From NCBI RefSeq assembly GCF_000621445.1, contig NZ_JHYI01000031.1, positions 1-60,621 on the forward strand: DNA of 60,621 nucleotides. Reading direction: 5' to 3'. Made by a program: the position numbers and the translations under genes. Origin of the DNA: Alkalihalobacillus bogoriensis ATCC BAA-922. Lineage in GTDB: Bacteria > Bacillota > Bacilli > Bacillales > Bacillaceae_F. Below the pieces are notes generated by a model. That model searched no databases. It saw only the letters and a list, made by a program, of their open reading frames with translations, and was not told the DNA's origin. Shown one piece after another: positions 1-8,685 of the stretch (the first letter of the stretch is position 1; each line of letters starts with the position of its first letter).

Positions 1-58
1 CGAGGAGGCTCGCCACCTCCCCGCGGAAAGCGAGTGGCTGTAGCGCAATGGAACGGAT
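1..58. repeat. Family 1 repeat, truncated by the contig start
   Basis: This is the 3' part of the GC-rich repeat seen complete at 4236-4356 and at the window end. It carries the CGAGTGGC arm and the trailing GCAATGGAACG. Its first 44 bases are identical to the last 44 bases of the window, which is what an assembly break inside a repeat produces. Confidence 0.85.
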
Positions 59-100
59 ATGTTATTTGTGCTAACTAGAAGCTAGGTAAGAATTAGACCT

Positions 101-247
101 GTGGATATATTTGCAACGCCAGTGACGTTGGTTCCGTTAAATCCCCAAAAACAGAGGGGTTTATCCTCTTTTTTACTCAATAACGGAACACCTATCCGAT
201 AAATCTAGAAAGCGGTTGTTTTTCATAAAATAGCGGCACAGTTGTCC
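101..247. repeat. Family 3 element, locus A (three-unit derivative)
   Basis: One forward unit (123-139) is followed by two reverse units (181-197 and 231-247). Spacings are 58 and 50, against 51-58-51 in intact copies. The flank at 101-120 matches the reverse complement of the flank outside the last unit at 58961-58981. One 51-bp forward repeat has therefore probably been lost. The element ends 13 bases from the dapF stop codon. Confidence 0.75.
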
Positions 248-259
248 GTAACAGTTTCG

Positions 260-1108
260 TTATCGTCGGTAGTCCCCTTCACAAATCGTTTCTGCTGGGC
301 CTTTCATTAAAACTCGGTTTTCTGTAGTCCATGTAATTGTCAAATCCCCACCTAATAAATGAACAATAACAGGTTCTCCTTTTTGTGCCTTTTGGTTTAA
401 AACAGCAGCAACTACAGCGGCACATGCACCTGTCCCACATGCCTGTGTTATGCCTGAACCTCGTTCCCATACACGAAAATGAAGTTCGTTTCGACTGACC
501 ACTTCAACAAACTCTACATTAACCCATTCTGGGAATAGTTCATGTTTTTCTAAAAGAGGTCCTACCGTTGTGACAGGAGCTTCCCCAATATGGTCCACAA
601 AAATGACCGCATGTGGGTTTCCCATAGAAACAGCGGTTAATGCCACTGTCTCACCTTCTATAGTGACTACTTCTGAGATAACATAATCGATATCGTGCCC
701 TTTCATCGGTATTTCACTTCTTTTCAGTTGAGGAACACCCATATCAACAGTCACTTCCGGTACTGTTCCATCTGTATTTGGATGGACCGTTGCCAAAACA
801 ATCCCACCCAAAGTTTCAATTTCAAACTGTGTTGACGTGACATAGCCATGTTCAAAGGCATATTTTGCCACACACCGAAGACCGTTTCCACAATTTTTCG
901 CTTCTGATCCATCATTGTTAAAGACACGCATTTTTACAGGCGCTTTTTCAGACGGGCAAATTAAAATTAATCCATCTGACCCGATTCCTTTATTTTTGTT
1001 AGCGACTTTTACCGCTAACGATGGCAATTCCTCTTCACGTAATGATTCTTTAAATAAGTCAACATAAATATAACTGTTCCCTAACCCATGCATTTTTGTA
1101 AATTTCAT
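260..1108 (-). CDS. dapF: Diaminopimelate epimerase DapF
   Basis: Interconverts LL- and meso-diaminopimelate, the cytoplasmic step supplying meso-DAP for peptidoglycan and lysine. The 282-residue protein starts with the family signature [11 protein letters not shown] and carries both catalytic cysteines: Cys73 in NCGNGLR and Cys224 in ACGTGAC. I chose the ATG at 1108 because GAGG lies 6 bases upstream. An ATG at 1120 overlaps the upstream stop as ATGA and is an alternative adding four residues. It follows a small zinc-ribbon gene and is likely translationally coupled to it. No ordinary terminator follows; a family 3 repeat begins 13 bases past the stop. Confidence 0.96.
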   Translation of the reverse strand: MKFTKMHGLGNSYIYVDLFKESLREEELPSLAVKVANKNKGIGSDGLILICPSEKAPVKMRVFNNDGSEAKNCGNGLRCVAKYAFEHGYVTSTQFEIETLGGIVLATVHPNTDGTVPEVTVDMGVPQLKRSEIPMKGHDIDYVISEVVTIEGETVALTAVSMGNPHAVIFVDHIGEAPVTTVGPLLEKHELFPEWVNVEFVEVVSRNELHFRVWERGSGITQACGTGACAAVVAAVLNQKAQKGEPVIVHLLGGDLTITWTTENRVLMKGPAETICEGDYRR

Positions 1109-1116
1109 TTTTGTCC

Positions 1117-1356
1117 TCATTTCCTAAGCTTTTCATTTGTCCAAAAATAATCTGAATCTGCTTCAAGAATGGTCATTTTTGAATGACAACATGGCATAAT
1201 TAAAATCGTCTTAAACCCTTCAAGAGCATGCTCCAATTCTCTCGGTTTCATATGAGTTAACACATTATCCTTGCCACAATACGGACAAGTGTGAAAATAA
1301 ATATCACCCATCACTTTATCGTATGGCCATGTATTTTCAAAAGGAATGATTTTCAC
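1117..1356 (-). CDS. Small Cys-rich protein (zinc-ribbon-like), dapF partner
   Basis: A 79-residue protein with a CPYCG pair near residue 24 and a second PCCH cluster near residue 53, suggesting a structural metal site. I do not recognise the family. The start is a GTG at 1356 with AAGGAG 8 bases upstream. The reading frame stays open further upstream, but only through a family 2 repeat, so a longer N-terminus would be spurious. Its stop overlaps a possible dapF start as ATGA, pointing to co-expression. The family 2 repeat lies immediately upstream, so its promoter must be within or beyond the repeat. Confidence 0.7.
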   Translation of the reverse strand: MKIIPFENTWPYDKVMGDIYFHTCPYCGKDNVLTHMKPRELEHALEGFKTILIMPCCHSKMTILEADSDYFWTNEKLRK

Positions 1357-1383
1357 GAGACTAATCTCCTTATCATTGTTATT

Positions 1384-1543
1384 AAGAAAAACGCGGAGCG
1401 TCTTTTCTTTCAAGCGAAGTGCGGAGCCCTGCCCGCTTTTAACAGTGAACCCCAAGTGCTCTTCTTGGGGTGAAACGCGCAGGTGCGCAGCCTTCGCTCT
1501 TCTTGAAAAAGCTTTCAAAACTTCACTGCTATACCAAAATTAT
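1384..1543 (+). repeat. Family 2 repeat, copy 1 (full length)
   Basis: Full-length copy. A 5' hairpin is followed by AGCGAAG (1413-1419) pairing with CTTCGCT (1492-1498). An inner hairpin CCCCAAG/CTTGGGG lies at 1450-1470, and the 3' end resembles AAGCTTTCAAAGCTT. It stops about 30 bases from the yuzB terminator. Confidence 0.8.
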
Positions 1544-1573
1544 TTTACATTCTTTTATGTGTTAAAAAACAAA

Positions 1574-1610
1574 AGGATGTCCATCAAAGACAGTGTCTTA
1601 GGGACATCCT
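1574..1610 (-). terminator. Rho-independent terminator of yuzB
   Basis: AGGATGTCC (1574-1582) pairs with GGACATCCT (1602-1610). Reading on the minus strand, a T-rich run follows. Confidence 0.85.
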
Positions 1611-1626
1611 ACTCCTTTTCGTGCCT

Positions 1627-1872
1627 TTAAAACATTGGATTTTCCTCTAAATATTGATAGATGTTTTCAACTAGCTGTTCGTTTGTTTCACCCGAAACAA
1701 ACTCACCATTCACAAGGGCAAAAGGAGTCACAGCACATTGTCCACAGCTCCCAAGACACCCGTACTCTATAATATCAAGATTCGGATCACGTTCTAGCTC
1801 TTCCATCGCCTTTTGTGTTCCGCTTGCTAAATTACTTAAGCAAAACTCTATGATTGGTCGCATTTGTTTCAC
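1627..1872 (-). CDS. yuzB: YuzB-like DUF1450 protein
   Basis: An 81-residue protein of the DUF1450 family, matching YuzB: it opens with [10 protein letters not shown] and has a CLGSCGQC cysteine cluster near residue 40. The layout resembles thioredoxin-fold ferredoxins, so a metal or redox site is plausible, but no biochemical function is established. AGGTG sits 5 bases before the ATG. It is a single gene divergent from the TetR-NADH dehydrogenase gene, with its own terminator; the neighbourhood dapF-yuzB-yutJ-yuzD-yutI matches B. subtilis. Confidence 0.88.
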   Translation of the reverse strand: MKQMRPIIEFCLSNLASGTQKAMEELERDPNLDIIEYGCLGSCGQCAVTPFALVNGEFVSGETNEQLVENIYQYLEENPMF

Positions 1873-1995
1873 CTCTAATCCTAGACATAATCCTACATCC
1901 TCCCCATTTAGAAGTCAATCATTTTCAAATGAAAAAGATTGTTTTTATTAGAAAATTCATAACTCTTTTACTTTTTACGAGTATTCACAAAATTG

Positions 1996-2024
1996 TTGAG
2001 AATTCGTCATCAAATCGTTATACT
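1996..2024 (+). promoter_or_regulatory. Sigma-A type promoter for the TetR-NDH gene
   Basis: TTGAGA (1996-2001), a 17-base spacer and TATACT (2019-2024), ending 36 bases before the start codon. Confidence 0.6.
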
Positions 2025-2030
2025 TTTAAC

Positions 2031-2042
2031 TGACCAGGGTCA
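2031..2042. promoter_or_regulatory. Dyad TGACCAGGGTCA, likely TetR autoregulatory operator
   Basis: A 12-base palindrome (arms TGACC/GGTCA) sits 7 bases after the -10 box, over the expected transcription start and before a TetR-family gene. TetR-family repressors commonly bind such dyads in their own promoters; binding here is inference. Confidence 0.6.
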
Positions 2043-2060
2043 TTTATAGGAGGGTAACTG

Positions 2061-3698
2061 ATGTCGCGAGTTAAGAAAGAAACAACAAAACAAAAAATTG
2101 TAAACGCTGCAATTAAGTTGTTTCAAGAAAAAGGGTTTGAAACGACAACAGTTCAAGAAATTACAGCAAAAGCAAATGTAGCAAAAGGAACTTTCTTTAA
2201 TTATTTCCCTACAAAGGATTCCATCATGCAATCGTTAGCATTAGAACGTATACAAGAAATAACAATGCAATTGGAAAATCCGAGCTTTTTTGATTCAACC
2301 TTCTTAGCAAATGTCCGAAAATTACTCGGAACCTTACTTACAGATTATGATAAAAATCCAGAACTTACAAAGCTTACTTGGTCGCAAAGAAATATAGAAC
2401 AATCATTATTGCTGGCCATTTGGGAAAAGCTATGTAAACAAGCAATCGAACGGAAAGAAATGTTCTCTTACATCAATATTACGGTGTGGAGTCATATTTT
2501 AAATAGTCAATTTTATTATAGCTTGACAATGTTTGGGAACAGCAACTCAAAAAAAGAATGTATCGATCATATGATGCAACTTATCTCAACTTGTGTATCA
2601 GGAATATTAGTAAAAAGGGGAAATCTTACAATGCAAAAACTAGTCATTTTAGGTGGCGGCTATGGCGGCATGCGGATATTACAACGACTGTTAACGAACG
2701 ACTTACCTACCGATGTTGAAGTTACACTTGTTGATAAAATGCCTTATCACTGCTTGAAAACCGAATATTATGCATTAGCAGCTGGCACAGAACCAGATTT
2801 ACACTTACGCGTTAATTATCCAAAAGACCCAAGATTAACGATCAAATTCGGCTTCATTACCTCTATCGATCTCGATTCAAAACTTGTTCATTTAAACAAC
2901 GAAGAGTCAATTCCATATGACACATTGATTGTTGGCTTAGGCTGTGAAGACAAATATCATAATGTGCCGGGTGCTCCTGAACACACATTTAGTATTCAAA
3001 GTATGGAAGCTACAAGAAGAACGTATGAACAATTAAGCAATGTCAGACCGAACGGAATTGTTTCAATTGTTGGGGCCGGGTTAAGCGGAGTTGAATTAGC
3101 AAGTGAGCTAAGAGAAAGCCGTTCAGATTTAACGATTAAATTGTTTGATCGTGGGGAAATCATTTTAAGTGCATTTCCTAAAAAACTAAGCAATTATGTT
3201 CAAAATTGGTTCCTTGACCATGGTGTCGAGGTCATTAATAAATCAAATATTACAAAAGTAGAGCCGAACGTGCTATATAACCATGATGAACCGGTTGAAT
3301 GTGACGCTATTATTTGGACCGCTGGAATTCAACCAAACAAAGTCGTTCGTGATCTTGATGTAGCGAAAGACCAACAAGGACGTGTCATTATCACACCACA
3401 TCATCATTTACCTACTGATGAGAATGTCTTTATCGTTGGTGACTGTGCAAGCTTACCACATGCGCCAAGTGCTCAACTTGCTGAAGGTCAAGGAGAACAA
3501 ATTGTCAGCGTTTTAAAAGCAAGATGGAACAATGAAACACTTCCTGACATTTTACCAAAAATTAAATTAAAAGGTGTCTTAGGTTCATTAGGAAAAAAAC
3601 ATGGCTTTGGATTAATGGGCGAAAGAACGTTAATCGGGCGGGTGCCGCGCGTTTTAAAAAGTGGTGTGCTATGGATGTACAAATATCATAGTGGGTAA
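2061..3698 (+). CDS. yutJ: TetR regulator fused in frame to YutJ-like NADH dehydrogenase
   Basis: Residues 1-190 are a complete TetR-family repressor, with the HTH around residues 25-50. Residues 191-545 are a type II NAD(P)H dehydrogenase-like flavoprotein matching YutJ: FAD motif GGGYGG near 198-203, second dinucleotide motif GAGLSG near 338-343, and VGDCA near 460. The second part has exactly the length of a free YutJ. It begins with ATG at 2631 behind AAGGGG at a 10-base spacing, so it may also be translated separately. Either this is a genuine repressor-oxidoreductase fusion or an ancestral stop codon was lost. Such dehydrogenases oxidise NADH at the membrane and pass electrons to quinone; YutJ's own role is unproven. 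Confidence 0.85.
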   Translation: MSRVKKETTKQKIVNAAIKLFQEKGFETTTVQEITAKANVAKGTFFNYFPTKDSIMQSLALERIQEITMQLENPSFFDSTFLANVRKLLGTLLTDYDKNPELTKLTWSQRNIEQSLLLAIWEKLCKQAIERKEMFSYINITVWSHILNSQFYYSLTMFGNSNSKKECIDHMMQLISTCVSGILVKRGNLTMQKLVILGGGYGGMRILQRLLTNDLPTDVEVTLVDKMPYHCLKTEYYALAAGTEPDLHLRVNYPKDPRLTIKFGFITSIDLDSKLVHLNNEESIPYDTLIVGLGCEDKYHNVPGAPEHTFSIQSMEATRRTYEQLSNVRPNGIVSIVGAGLSGVELASELRESRSDLTIKLFDRGEIILSAFPKKLSNYVQNWFLDHGVEVINKSNITKVEPNVLYNHDEPVECDAIIWTAGIQPNKVVRDLDVAKDQQGRVIITPHHHLPTDENVFIVGDCASLPHAPSAQLAEGQGEQIVSVLKARWNNETLPDILPKIKLKGVLGSLGKKHGFGLMGERTLIGRVPRVLKSGVLWMYKYHSG

Positions 3699-3788
3699 GA
3701 AAAACGCGGGAGCGTCTTTTCTTTAAAGCGAAGTGCGCTGCCTTCGCCCTTCTAGGATAAGCTTTCAAAGCTTTACTACTACACCAAA
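3697..3788 (+). repeat. Family 2 repeat, copy 2 (internally deleted)
   Basis: Same start and end as copy 1, but the inner CCCCAAG hairpin and its flanks are cleanly missing, leaving AGCGAAGTGCGC followed by TGCCTTCGC. It begins inside the stop codon of the TetR-NDH gene and ends about 24 bases before the next terminator stem. Confidence 0.8.
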
Positions 3789-3811
3789 TTTTTTCTCATC
3801 TTTTGAAAATG

Positions 3812-3837
3812 GGGCAACAATTGTTGCCCTCTTTTTG
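3812..3837 (+). terminator. Terminator after the TetR-NDH gene
   Basis: Perfect palindrome GGGCAACAATTGTTGCCC (3812-3829) followed by a T run. It lies between convergent genes and could also serve yuzD. Confidence 0.85.
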
Positions 3838-3850
3838 TTCCGCTTTTCGA

Positions 3851-4159
3851 TTATGCGTTTAACTTTTCATCGACTTTTTCATGAATTATACGCAATTTAG
3901 GACTTCCTTCAGCGACAACTTCTTCGTCGATAACAATTAGTGGATAAAAATAAACATCGTTTAAAATCGCATCTGCAAACCGCTTATCGATATCAGTAGC
4001 GGGCTCATAAATGTCAACGTATCGAATGGATAATGCATCATTTGGATATTTTCGTGATAAAGCTGCGTCTAACCACTCCATCGTGTCTTTTGAAGAAGGT
4101 AAGTTCACACAGCTCGCACATTTTTGTTCGGCGCCATATATTGTAATTTCTACACTCAA
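3851..4159 (-). CDS. yuzD: YuzD-like DUF1462 protein
   Basis: A 102-residue protein of the DUF1462 family: VYGAE-type start (here IYGAEQ), then C14-A-S-C17 and VNLPSSKDTMEWL, followed by a thioredoxin-like alpha/beta pattern with a cis-Pro-like YPLIVID. The CxxC suggests redox or metal chemistry, but function is unknown. It sits next to yutI (NifU-type) and YutJ as in B. subtilis. The start ATG has GGAGGAA 7 bases upstream. Confidence 0.9.
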   Translation of the reverse strand: MSVEITIYGAEQKCASCVNLPSSKDTMEWLDAALSRKYPNDALSIRYVDIYEPATDIDKRFADAILNDVYFYPLIVIDEEVVAEGSPKLRIIHEKVDEKLNA

Positions 4160-4235
4160 TTTCTCTTCCTCCTACAATACTCTTGATAAAAGCTGTTTTA
4201 CAACATGTTGGTTCTAGAATATGGTTTTCCTCTTA

Positions 4236-4356
4236 GTGGAGCGGAGGCCACTCGACTCCTGCTGGATAGAAAGAAAAGGCGAGACCCAACAGGCATAGCC
4301 GAGGAGGCTCGGCACCTTCCCGCGGAAAGCGAGTGGCTGGAGTGCAATGGAACGAA
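4236..4356. repeat. Family 1 repeat, internal copy
   Basis: Outer arms GCCACTCG (4247-4254) and CGAGTGGC (4330-4337) enclose inner pairings such as GCGAGACCC with GGCTCGGC. It fills the gap between yuzD and yutI; the rest of 4160-4547 is AT-rich with no gene. Confidence 0.8.
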
Positions 4357-4547
4357 CTCGTCGTTTTCCCACGAATCATTGTAATACGAAAACAGCATAT
4401 AAATTCATCATACTATTCTTGATTTAAACTAGCAAACTTTGGATATCCAACTGCTCCAACTTTCGCATAAAACTGACATTAGACCTTAAACATAGATTTT
4501 TTTCTGAATGGATATTATAATAAAAGAAGAGAAAGGAGTGTTTTAAT

Positions 4548-4784
4548 ATGGCTAATGAAGAAATGGTTGAACAAGTTCAGGAAGTTCTAGATAAGCTTCG
4601 TCCTTTCCTTCTTCGTGATGGTGGCGATGTGGAATTTGTAGATATTGAAGATGGCATTGTAAAAGTACGTCTTCTTGGGGCTTGTGGTTCATGCCCAAGT
4701 TCTACAATTACACTAAAAGCAGGGATTGAGCGCGCTTTACTTGAAGAAGTTCCTGGCGTAAAAGAAATTGAACAAGTATTTTAA
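4548..4784 (+). CDS. yutI: NifU C-terminal domain protein YutI
   Basis: A 78-residue NifU/Nfu-type domain with the [10 protein letters not shown] motif (Cys46, Cys49) that binds an Fe-S cluster as a homodimer. Family role is Fe-S cluster carriage; here it may receive clusters from the SUF system encoded further along the window (inference). GAAAGGAGTG precedes the ATG, and TATAAT at 4516-4521 is a likely -10 box. It is monocistronic and convergent with thrB, sharing a terminator. Confidence 0.92.
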   Translation: MANEEMVEQVQEVLDKLRPFLLRDGGDVEFVDIEDGIVKVRLLGACGSCPSSTITLKAGIERALLEEVPGVKEIEQVF

Positions 4785-4792
4785 TGAACGTT

Positions 4793-4820
4793 AAAAACCC
4801 CTGAGTTCAGGGGTTTTTTT
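4793..4820. terminator. Bidirectional terminator between yutI and thrB
   Basis: AAAAACCCCTGA and TCAGGGGTTTTT form a stem with A and T runs on both sides. The thrB stop codon lies directly at its edge (4821-4823). Confidence 0.92.
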
Positions 4821-5735
4821 TTATTCTATAACAAAAGGCAAACCTTCAACTGTTACTCCATTAGAGTCTGGCCTAACAAGGTCAGTTGAAAATTGCGGAA
4901 ACCGTTCATTTAATTTTTCAGCCAACCGTTGTCCATCTCCAATTTTCGTAAAGCATATAATCGCAGGACCCGCTCCACTTAAAGCTGCTCCATAGCCACC
5001 AAGCTCAACAATGGAATCCATTACATCTTCTAATCCTGGAACTAATGCTTTCCGATATGGATGGTGGAACACATCCTTTGTCATCATTTTCCCTGCTAAG
5101 CTCCAGTTCCCTTGTAAAATCGCAGCCACTAGTACATTCGATACACTACTACCTCTTATTGCTTGTGCAAAAGAGATGTCATTTGGAAGGACGCTACGGG
5201 CTTTTTTCGTCATTAACTCTTCATCAGGAACAAGCATGACAATATCGATTTCAGGTACGCCGCAATAGACAACATCGGTTTCATCTTCACTATGCGAACC
5301 AATAAGCAAACCACCGTATACGGATGGAGACACATTATCAGGATGACCTTCCCATACACTTGCGATCCGAACTTTCTCTTCATTCGATAAACGTAATGAA
5401 AGCAATTGATTTGCAAGCTCAATTCCAGCGATAATGGCAGAAGCACTACTTCCTAACCCACGAGCTAACGGAATCGTACTTTCCATTTCAACATGGCATG
5501 GTGGTAACTCTTTTTCATATTGATCCGCCACTTTTTTTGCCACTTGATAAATTAAGTTTGCTTCATCTTCTGGTACACCGTCCAACTCACTTGAAAGAGG
5601 GATAAACTTCCACTCATCATGATGACGAACCCGTAATGTTAAATACCGATTCACCGCAATTCCAATTGAATCAAAGCCAGGACCTAAATTTGCTGAACTT
5701 GCAGGAACGGTAATGACCATCCTTCCTTCACTCAC
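4821..5735 (-). CDS. thrB: Homoserine kinase ThrB
   Basis: Phosphorylates L-homoserine with ATP, the penultimate step to threonine. It is a 304-residue GHMP kinase with the ATP-binding loop [12 protein letters not shown] at residues 89-100 and a C-terminal [10 protein letters not shown] motif. The GTG start at 5735 overlaps the thrC stop as GTGA and has AAAGGTGG 9 bases upstream; an ATG five codons in has a poorly spaced site. Last gene of hom-thrC-thrB. Confidence 0.97.
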   Translation of the reverse strand: MSEGRMVITVPASSANLGPGFDSIGIAVNRYLTLRVRHHDEWKFIPLSSELDGVPEDEANLIYQVAKKVADQYEKELPPCHVEMESTIPLARGLGSSASAIIAGIELANQLLSLRLSNEEKVRIASVWEGHPDNVSPSVYGGLLIGSHSEDETDVVYCGVPEIDIVMLVPDEELMTKKARSVLPNDISFAQAIRGSSVSNVLVAAILQGNWSLAGKMMTKDVFHHPYRKALVPGLEDVMDSIVELGGYGAALSGAGPAIICFTKIGDGQRLAEKLNERFPQFSTDLVRPDSNGVTVEGLPFVIE

Positions 5736-6796
5736 TCGTGAACACCACCTTTAATATGCGCTAAAAAGGCTTCTTCACTATTTGGAAGGACAGTTGGTTT
5801 CACTGAAATTGTATCAATGGCCGTATTCGGATCTTTTAAACCATTTCCAGTTAAAACACAAACAATTTTTGCTCCTTTCTTAATTTCTCCTGACTCTAAT
5901 TGTTTGATTAAGCCAGCAATCGACGCACAAGATGCCGGTTCTGCAAAAACACCTTCACGACTAGCAAGGAGTTGATACGCTGCAACAATTTCATCATCTG
6001 TAACATAATCAATTTTTCCATTTGATTCATTCGCTGCAGCAACAGCATAATCCCAACTTGCTGGATTTCCAATTCGAATCGCCGTAGCAATCGTTTCCGG
6101 TTCCTGAATCACTTCGTTACGAACAATTGCTGCTGCTCCTTCTGCTTCAAACCCTCTCATTTCAGGTAAGCCAGTTTGCTTTTTCTCATTGTATTCTTTA
6201 AATCCTTTCCAATACGCTGTAATATTCCCAGCATTACCAACAGGAATAGAAAGAACATCTGGAGCTTGACCTAATGCATCACATATTTCAAACGCCGCTG
6301 TTTTTTGACCTTCAATCCGGTATGGATTTACTGAGTTCACTAAAGTAATTGGCTCTTTTTCACTAATAGAACGAACAATATCTAATGCATTATCAAAATT
6401 CCCTTTAATCTCTAACACTTCAGCACCATACATGACGGCTTGTGCTAATTTCCCTAACGCAATTTTCCCTTCAGGAATGACTACGATGCAACGGAGGCCC
6501 GCTCTTGCACCATACGCGGCTGCAGCGGCAGATGTATTGCCTGTCGAAGCACAAATGATCGTCTTACTTCCTTCCTCTTTTGCTTTTGCCACTGCCATAA
6601 CCATCCCCCGGTCTTTAAAAGAACCTGTTGGGTTAGCTCCTTCTACTTTCACATACACTTCGACTCCCCACTCTTTTGATAAATTTTCAAGCGGGATTAA
6701 CGGTGTATTTCCTTCACGCAATGATAACAACGGCGTTTGTTCTGATACCGGCAAAAATTCCTTATATTCGTGTAATAAGCCTTTCCAACTACTCAT
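5732..6796 (-). CDS. thrC: Threonine synthase ThrC
   Basis: PLP enzyme converting O-phosphohomoserine to threonine. The 354-residue protein has the PLP lysine in GSFKDRG (Lys61), the phosphate-binding STGNTSA, and an [11 protein letters not shown] segment typical of the family. The ATG at 6796 follows GGGAGGAAAATAAA, which lies at the 3' end of hom, with 1 base between the genes. An upstream extension through hom would be spurious. Confidence 0.97.
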   Translation of the reverse strand: MSSWKGLLHEYKEFLPVSEQTPLLSLREGNTPLIPLENLSKEWGVEVYVKVEGANPTGSFKDRGMVMAVAKAKEEGSKTIICASTGNTSAAAAAYGARAGLRCIVVIPEGKIALGKLAQAVMYGAEVLEIKGNFDNALDIVRSISEKEPITLVNSVNPYRIEGQKTAAFEICDALGQAPDVLSIPVGNAGNITAYWKGFKEYNEKKQTGLPEMRGFEAEGAAAIVRNEVIQEPETIATAIRIGNPASWDYAVAAANESNGKIDYVTDDEIVAAYQLLASREGVFAEPASCASIAGLIKQLESGEIKKGAKIVCVLTGNGLKDPNTAIDTISVKPTVLPNSEEAFLAHIKGGVHE

Positions 6797-6797
6797 T

Positions 6798-8093
6798 TTA
6801 TTTTCCTCCCTCAACACGGTAACTACTTTCAACTGATTGTACAACATCTAATTCATTTAGTTTTTGATAAATGTCTTCATAGATTCGTTTCGTTGTTTTA
6901 TGTGTAATAATAATGATTTCTGCTACTTCTGTTCCTTCAATCGGAAGCTGTAATAGTTTTTCAAAGCTAACGTCATGGTCTGCAAATAATGACGTAATCG
7001 CGGAAAATGTACCGGCTTTGTCTAACACGTGCAAACGAATAAAATACTTTGATTGGATTTCAACATCTGTTTTTAATTGCTTCTCATATAATGGAGCCTT
7101 AATACTTCGACCTGTCACACCAAGTCTCATATTTTTCATAACGGTTACCACATCCGACATAACGGCTGTTGCTGTTGGTAATGAGCCTGCTCCTGGACCA
7201 TAAAACATCGTTTCTCCCACAGCTTCACCATACACATACACAGCATTATATTCATCATTAACAGCCGCCAACGGATGTTCATTTGGCAATAATGTTGGCT
7301 CTACACTGACTTCTACTCTTCCTTCATCTCGCTGCGCTAAGCCAATTAATTTCATTGTATAGCCTAGCTGTTCACAATAGTGTAAATCTTCTTCTGTCAC
7401 GGAAGAAATCCCACGAGCAGATACATCTTCTAAAAGAATATTCATTGAAAATCCTAATGACGCCAATATCGCCATCTTCCGAGCAGCATCCAATCCTTCC
7501 ACATCAGAAGTAGGATCACTTTCAGCATATCCTAATCGCTGTGCTTCTTGAAGCACATCTTCATATGAACTTCCTGCCTTGCTCATTTTCGTTAAAATAA
7601 AATTCGTTGTTCCATTGACGATACCCATCATTTTCTTAATTCGGTCAGAAGATAATCCTTCCACTAAACTACGAATAATTGGGATTCCGCCGGCAACGCT
7701 CGCTTCATAAAATAAATCACATTCATTTTCTTGTGCCACTTGGAGCAATTCTGCCCCGTGAAGAGCCACTAAGTCTTTGTTTGCTGTCACGACATTTTTC
7801 TTATGCTTTAACGCTTCTAATATCCATTCTTTTGCTTCTTCCACACCACCCATAACTTCAATGACTACATCAACATTTGGATTTGCGACGACCTCGAGTG
7901 GGTTTTCCGTTAATATATGTTCCTCAACGTCAACCGAACGTTTCTTTGCCATATCACGAACAAGTACTTTTTCTATATGAACAGGACATCCCACTTGATG
8001 TGTTAATTGTTCTTGATGTCCTTTAATAATTGTAATAACACCAGTTCCTACTGTTCCTAATCCTAATATGCCTACTGAAATTTTCTGTTCCAT
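6798..8093 (-). CDS. hom: Homoserine dehydrogenase Hom
   Basis: Reduces aspartate semialdehyde to homoserine, the branch point to threonine and methionine. The 431-residue protein has an N-terminal Rossmann fold (GLGTVG at 11-16), the conserved VTANKD segment, the catalytic domain ending near residue 340 and a C-terminal ACT domain ([14 protein letters not shown]), implying amino-acid feedback control. The ATG at 8093 has TAGGAG 8 bases upstream. First gene of the threonine operon. I found no T-box in its leader. Confidence 0.97.
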   Translation of the reverse strand: MEQKISVGILGLGTVGTGVITIIKGHQEQLTHQVGCPVHIEKVLVRDMAKKRSVDVEEHILTENPLEVVANPNVDVVIEVMGGVEEAKEWILEALKHKKNVVTANKDLVALHGAELLQVAQENECDLFYEASVAGGIPIIRSLVEGLSSDRIKKMMGIVNGTTNFILTKMSKAGSSYEDVLQEAQRLGYAESDPTSDVEGLDAARKMAILASLGFSMNILLEDVSARGISSVTEEDLHYCEQLGYTMKLIGLAQRDEGRVEVSVEPTLLPNEHPLAAVNDEYNAVYVYGEAVGETMFYGPGAGSLPTATAVMSDVVTVMKNMRLGVTGRSIKAPLYEKQLKTDVEIQSKYFIRLHVLDKAGTFSAITSLFADHDVSFEKLLQLPIEGTEVAEIIIITHKTTKRIYEDIYQKLNELDVVQSVESSYRVEGGK

Positions 8094-8278
8094 CGAAACC
8101 ACTCCTACCCTACACTCTTGTATACTGTTTTGTTTCCCCTAGAAAAACAATTGTATTTGTATAAAGGACATTATAGTCTTATTTTTTATTGTTTACAAGA
8201 AGAAATGAGAAAATTTCTATTTTTCCGCAAAAGTCTAAAAAAGCGCGTTAAAGGTAAGCGCTTTCTATATTTCGTAAC

Positions 8279-8455
8279 GGACATCTATTCCGCTATATCC
8301 ATAAAAAAAGGGCCGTTCACAATGTTATCGGACATCTGTTCCGCTAGTTTTCAATAATCAGCTTAATTACCACCCATCTACGTAAAATAACGGAATAGAT
8401 GTCCGAACGGTTGTACTAAAGCTTATGTTTTGCAATAATAACGAAACATACGTCC
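8279..8455. repeat. Family 3 element, locus B
   Basis: Four 17-bp units: forward GGACATCTATTCCGCTA at 8279 and GGACATCTGTTCCGCTA at 8330, then reverse units at 8388 and 8439. Start-to-start spacings are 51, 58 and 51. It lies upstream of hom. Confidence 0.85.
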
Positions 8456-8487
8456 GTTAGAGTTTACGGAAAGCACTCATTCCATTC

Positions 8488-8646
8488 AAAGAAAAACGCT
8501 TGATCACCTTTTCTTCAAGCGAAGTGCGGACCCCTGCCCACCTTTGACAGTGAACACCAAGTGCTCTTCGTTGGGTAGAACGAGCAGATGCACTGCCTTC
8601 GCTCTACTAGAATAAGCTTTCAAAGCTACACTGCTATGCTAAAATA
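8488..8646 (+). repeat. Family 2 repeat, copy 3 (diverged full length)
   Basis: Recognisable over its full length with many substitutions: the 5' GAAAAACGC, the AGCGAAGTGCGG arm, the inner CCAAGTGCTCTTCGTTGG hairpin and the AAGCTTTCAAAGCT end. It stops 10 bases from the yutH terminator stem. With locus B it fills 8094-8685, where no gene is seen. Confidence 0.75.
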
Positions 8647-8655
8647 TCAAAAAAA

Positions 8656-8677
8656 GCGTACCAACAACATGGTACGC
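8656..8677 (-). terminator. Terminator of yutH
   Basis: GCGTACC (8656-8662) pairs with GGTACGC (8671-8677); a run of seven Ts follows on the minus strand. Confidence 0.9.
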
Positions 8678-8685
8678 TCCTCTCT

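Noticed and set aside
8100-8280. T-box riboswitch before hom
   Set aside because: No T-box sequence (TGGNACCGCG) or specifier stem found; only weak hairpins such as AAAGCGC/GCGCTTT.
8118-8357. 79-codon plus-strand frame upstream of hom
   Set aside because: Runs into a family 3 repeat, has no ribosome-binding site and covers the hom leader on the other strand.
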